This document shows positions 5,720 through 7,233 of a stretch of DNA of 7,233 bases, piece after piece. The notes beneath the pieces are model-generated. The model ran no database searches. It was not told the DNA's origin and was given only the letters and a program-made list of their open reading frames with translations. The first letter of the stretch is position 1; each line of letters starts with the position of its first letter. The translations under genes and the position numbers were made by a program. Source of the stretch: Candidatus Nomurabacteria bacterium (GTDB taxonomy: Bacteria; Patescibacteriota; Minisyncoccia; Phycocordibacterales; UBA9973); assembly GCA_943350065.1 (NCBI GenBank), contig CALQZZ010000026.1, forward strand, positions 1-7,233. Reading direction: 5' to 3'.

Positions 5720-5832
5720 CTTCACACACGCTTTTGCTATGGCTTTTGTGTGGTACTACACGTCCTGCTTGGTAGCTACTTTATCCCGGTGCTGGAACGG
5801 TGTTTGTGTTTTGGCTAATTAGCCAGTTTCTT
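5699..5832. ncRNA. Candidate structured RNA in a GC-rich intergenic island
   Basis: The interval 5701-5820 holds 56 G+C in 120 bases, against 15 of 60 in 5641-5700, 12 of 60 in 5581-5640 and 12 of 60 in 6121-6180. It contains no convincing gene. Inverted repeats include GAAACAG/CTGTTTC (5699-5705, 5713-5719), CACACA/TGTGTG (5723-5728, 5747-5752), GTAGCTAC (5772-5779) and the 14-bp palindrome TGGCTAATTAGCCA (5812-5825). The last is followed on the + strand by GTTTCTTTT, and the first on the - strand by GTTTTT, so either strand has a terminator-like end. It may be an independent small RNA, a long 3' UTR of the gene at 5833-6114, or a regulatory leader. It resembles no tRNA, tmRNA, SRP RNA or riboswitch that I know. 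A weak GATAAT box at 5678-5683 could start a + strand RNA. Confidence 0.35.
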
Positions 5833-6114
5833 TTAATAAGCTCTTACATAAAGGTTTACGACCTTGCCACAGACTGGGCAAATATTGTTTTCGTATAATT
5901 TTCCATTTATGTTCATAACATGACACTCTGGACATCTCCATACACCAAGAGCATTCATGCTAATTTTATTAGCATTCTTAACAGCCGAGACTGCAAGATT
6001 TCTATGCGAACTGCGATACTTATCACAGTTTTTTGTTTTTTCGCCAGTCTGGATACATTTGAACCAGCCGCGATTTAACGGTTTGAACGTTAAAGTTACT
6101 GTTGGATTTTTCAT
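5833..6114 (-). CDS. Small zinc-ribbon protein, unknown function
   Basis: This 93-residue basic protein has a C-terminal zinc ribbon. CPEC (61-64) and CPVC (79-82), each in a typical zinc-knuckle context (WRCPECH and NNICPVCGK), are separated by a 14-residue loop. Two further cysteines, C20 and C30, lie in the N-terminal half (WFKCIQTGEKTKNC). The middle is rich in Lys, Arg, Asn and Ser and should be positively charged, which suggests nucleic-acid binding. I do not recognise the family, and the zinc ribbon alone does not assign a role. A GGAAAAC stretch just before the ATG is at best a weak ribosome binding site. The gene has a promoter overlapping the end of the ABC-F unit, and its transcript appears to continue 110-190 nt past the stop codon to the terminators at 5719-5643. 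Confidence 0.8.
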   Translation of the reverse strand: MKNPTVTLTFKPLNRGWFKCIQTGEKTKNCDKYRSSHRNLAVSAVKNANKISMNALGVWRCPECHVMNINGKLYENNICPVCGKVVNLYVRAY

Positions 6115-6141
6115 GTTTTCCAGATTTATTAATTAGAAATA

Positions 6142-6182
6142 TTTAAAAGGTCTTTGTTTACTTTAAATGTACTCCTTTTAAA
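6142..6182 (-). promoter_or_regulatory. Inverted repeat across the zinc-ribbon gene start site
   Basis: Perfect 9-bp arms, TTTAAAAGG (6142-6150) and CCTTTTAAA (6174-6182), lie 23 bp apart on either side of the -10 box and predicted start point of the - strand promoter. It could be an operator. If transcription started further upstream it could be an mRNA hairpin. The arms are low-complexity, so coincidence is possible. Confidence 0.3.
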
Positions 6183-6193
6183 AAACCTGTCAA
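6166..6193 (-). promoter_or_regulatory. Promoter of the zinc-ribbon gene
   Basis: On the - strand, a perfect TTGACA (6193-6188) is followed after 16 bp by TACATT (6171-6166), which matches the -10 consensus at four of six bases. Transcription would start near 6159, leaving a leader of about 45 nt. The -35 lies inside the 3' arm of the hairpin that ends the ABC-F unit. Confidence 0.6.
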
Positions 6194-6210
6194 TCTATTT
6201 TTCAACAGTT
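6180..6210 (-). terminator. Imperfect intrinsic terminator after the ABC-F gene
   Basis: On the - strand, AACTGTTGA (6210-6202) can pair with TTGACAGGTT (6193-6184) with one bulged G and two G-U pairs. The structure runs directly into a run of six T residues (6185-6180). It overlaps the last base of the ABC-F stop codon. The stem is weak, so read-through into the zinc-ribbon gene is plausible. Confidence 0.5.
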
Positions 6211-7233
6211 TATTTCTCTAAATCTAAAATTTCATCAATACGAATTTGGTCTACGAATTCAGGGACGTGAGAGACTAGAATCATTGCGCCTTTGTATTCA
6301 TCGAGAGCTTTGGCGATCACAGGTAAGTGACGGAAGTTTATATGGTTTGTCGGCTCGTCTAGGATTAGTAGTCCGGGTTTTTCCATTACGAGACGAGCAA
6401 AAGCAACGAGTCCTTTTTGTCCTTCAGAAAGACTGCCAATTTTTGTACGGATAAATTCACCCGTAATTTGAAAACTCGCAGCTATCGAGCGCATACGCTC
6501 TTCATCAAGGCGTTCTCCGCCAATAGCCATGGCTGAAGCCAAAGATTCATAGACAGTGTGATCAAAATTCAAAGTAGAAAAATCTTGGCGATAATATCCG
6601 ATACGGATTCCCTCTTTAATATTTGTACCTTCGGCATGGCCACTAGCCAAGCTTTCCAGTAATGTACTTTTTCCAATTCCATTTGGACCTTTCAAAAGCA
6701 AGTGCTGATTTTTATTTAAAGAAATATGAGCTTTATGTTTTACTATTTTATGAGTTTTTGGATTGAGCGTAGTGTAGGCAGAAATATTTATTATTTCACC
6801 GATCATATCTTGCTGTGCAGGAATAATAAATGGACGAATAGCCTTATCTTCTTTGCGGACATCCACAATGTCTTCTTCCAGATCTTCAGCGAGTTCACGC
6901 ATACGACGAGCTACGAGACGTAGACGTCCCCCTTTGTGAGCGAAGACATTGGCTTGATCTTTCTTGGCTTGAATAGTTTTTTCAAGTTGAGCATTTTTCA
7001 TATTTTCTCTTTCAATACGAGCTTTGATATCTTTTACCACGTTGAAATAGTTACCGACATATTGCTCCACTTTTCGTGTATGAATATCTAAATAAAAAAC
7101 TCCTTCAGTAAAAGCATTCAGGAATTCCGCATCGTGGGAAATGACGATGACTGTTTTTTTATAGTTTCGTAGAAATTCTGTCAGATGTGCAATACCAGCC
7201 TTATCGAGATTGTTTGTCGGCTCATCAAGCAAA
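6210..7233 (-). CDS. ABC-F family ATPase, C-terminal part
   Basis: This is a cytoplasmic twin-ATPase of the ABC-F group, whose members bind the ribosome and act in translation or antibiotic protection. They have no membrane domains. The 5' part lies beyond the window. The first visible codons encode the Walker B and D-loop of the first ATPase domain (LLDEPTNNLD), so the TTG at 7232 is an internal leucine, not a start. Numbering from there, the first H-loop is VISHDAEF (30-37). A charged linker with coiled-coil character (about 60-135, KARIERENMKNAQLEK and a basic RLRLVARRMRE) corresponds to the interdomain P-site tRNA motif. The second domain has Walker A GPNGIGKST (182-190), Q216, signature LSEGQ (268-272), Walker B LLILDEP (288-294) and H-loop VSHVPEF (320-326). 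The second D-loop reads TNHINF where TNHLD is usual, so the Asp is Asn299. The subfamily (Uup, EttA, YheS, ARE) cannot be assigned from this part. Confidence 0.93.
   Translation of the reverse strand, partial: LLDEPTNNLDKAGIAHLTEFLRNYKKTVIVISHDAEFLNAFTEGVFYLDIHTRKVEQYVGNYFNVVKDIKARIERENMKNAQLEKTIQAKKDQANVFAHKGGRLRLVARRMRELAEDLEEDIVDVRKEDKAIRPFIIPAQQDMIGEIINISAYTTLNPKTHKIVKHKAHISLNKNQHLLLKGPNGIGKSTLLESLASGHAEGTNIKEGIRIGYYRQDFSTLNFDHTVYESLASAMAIGGERLDEERMRSIAASFQITGEFIRTKIGSLSEGQKGLVAFARLVMEKPGLLILDEPTNHINFRHLPVIAKALDEYKGAMILVSHVPEFVDQIRIDEILDLEK

Noticed and set aside
5699..5832. Identity of the GC-rich island as a tRNA, SRP RNA or cobalamin riboswitch
   Set aside because: No GGTTCRA T-loop or CCA end, no matching SRP domain IV loop, and no B12-box consensus could be found by eye.
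6172..6178. AAAGGAG on the - strand as a ribosome binding site
   Set aside because: No start codon follows at a usable distance. It lies about 58 nt before the zinc-ribbon ATG and within the promoter spacer.
6726..6923. 65-codon + strand open frame opposite the ABC-F linker
   Set aside because: Antisense to a conserved ABC-F coding region, with no promoter or ribosome binding site.
7230..7232. TTG as the start codon of the ABC-F gene
   Set aside because: It encodes a leucine inside the Walker B motif of the first ATPase domain. The gene clearly continues beyond the window.

Overview
The window looks like a chromosomal piece of an AT-rich, streamlined bacterium. My best guess is a Candidate Phyla Radiation / Patescibacteria (Parcubacteria-like) genome. 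The reasons are a class II ribonucleotide reductase with an ATP-cone beside a PduO-type corrinoid adenosyltransferase whose sequence resembles copies I recall from that group, tightly packed genes with almost no Shine-Dalgarno sequences, start codons lying 6-7 nt behind perfect TATAAT boxes, and many small orphan proteins. The lineage is inference, not proof.

Left part (12-2904, + strand): a two-gene operon. nrdJ (adenosylcobalamin-dependent ribonucleoside-triphosphate reductase) is followed 7 nt later by pduO (ATP:cob(I)alamin adenosyltransferase). The second enzyme makes the cofactor that the first uses to generate its radical, so together they form a corrinoid-salvage-to-dNTP module.

Middle part (2905-6200): an AT-rich accessory stretch of six small genes. 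On the + strand are a protein with an ADP-ribosyltransferase-like sequence pattern (2924-3520), a short J-domain co-chaperone (3576-4067), a three-helix membrane protein (4139-4453) and a protein with a degenerate P-loop (4465-5055). The first three of these each have their own TATAAT box placed so that transcription would begin at or next to the ATG. Upstream of the membrane gene lie three 21-bp tandem repeats in helical phase, the last containing the -10 box. On the - strand are two small Cys-rich, probably zinc-binding orphan proteins (5187-5570 and 5833-6114), each with a recognisable promoter and intrinsic terminator. Between these two lies a 120-135 nt segment about 47% G+C in surroundings of about 20-25% G+C, full of hairpins and bounded by terminator-like structures. 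It is the best candidate here for an undescribed structured RNA.

Right part (6210-7233, - strand): the C-terminal part of an ABC-F ATPase that runs off the window. Its terminator hairpin overlaps the promoter of the next - strand gene, a compact arrangement repeated in looser form at 5604-5671.

I see no tRNA, rRNA, CRISPR array, insertion sequence or integrase.
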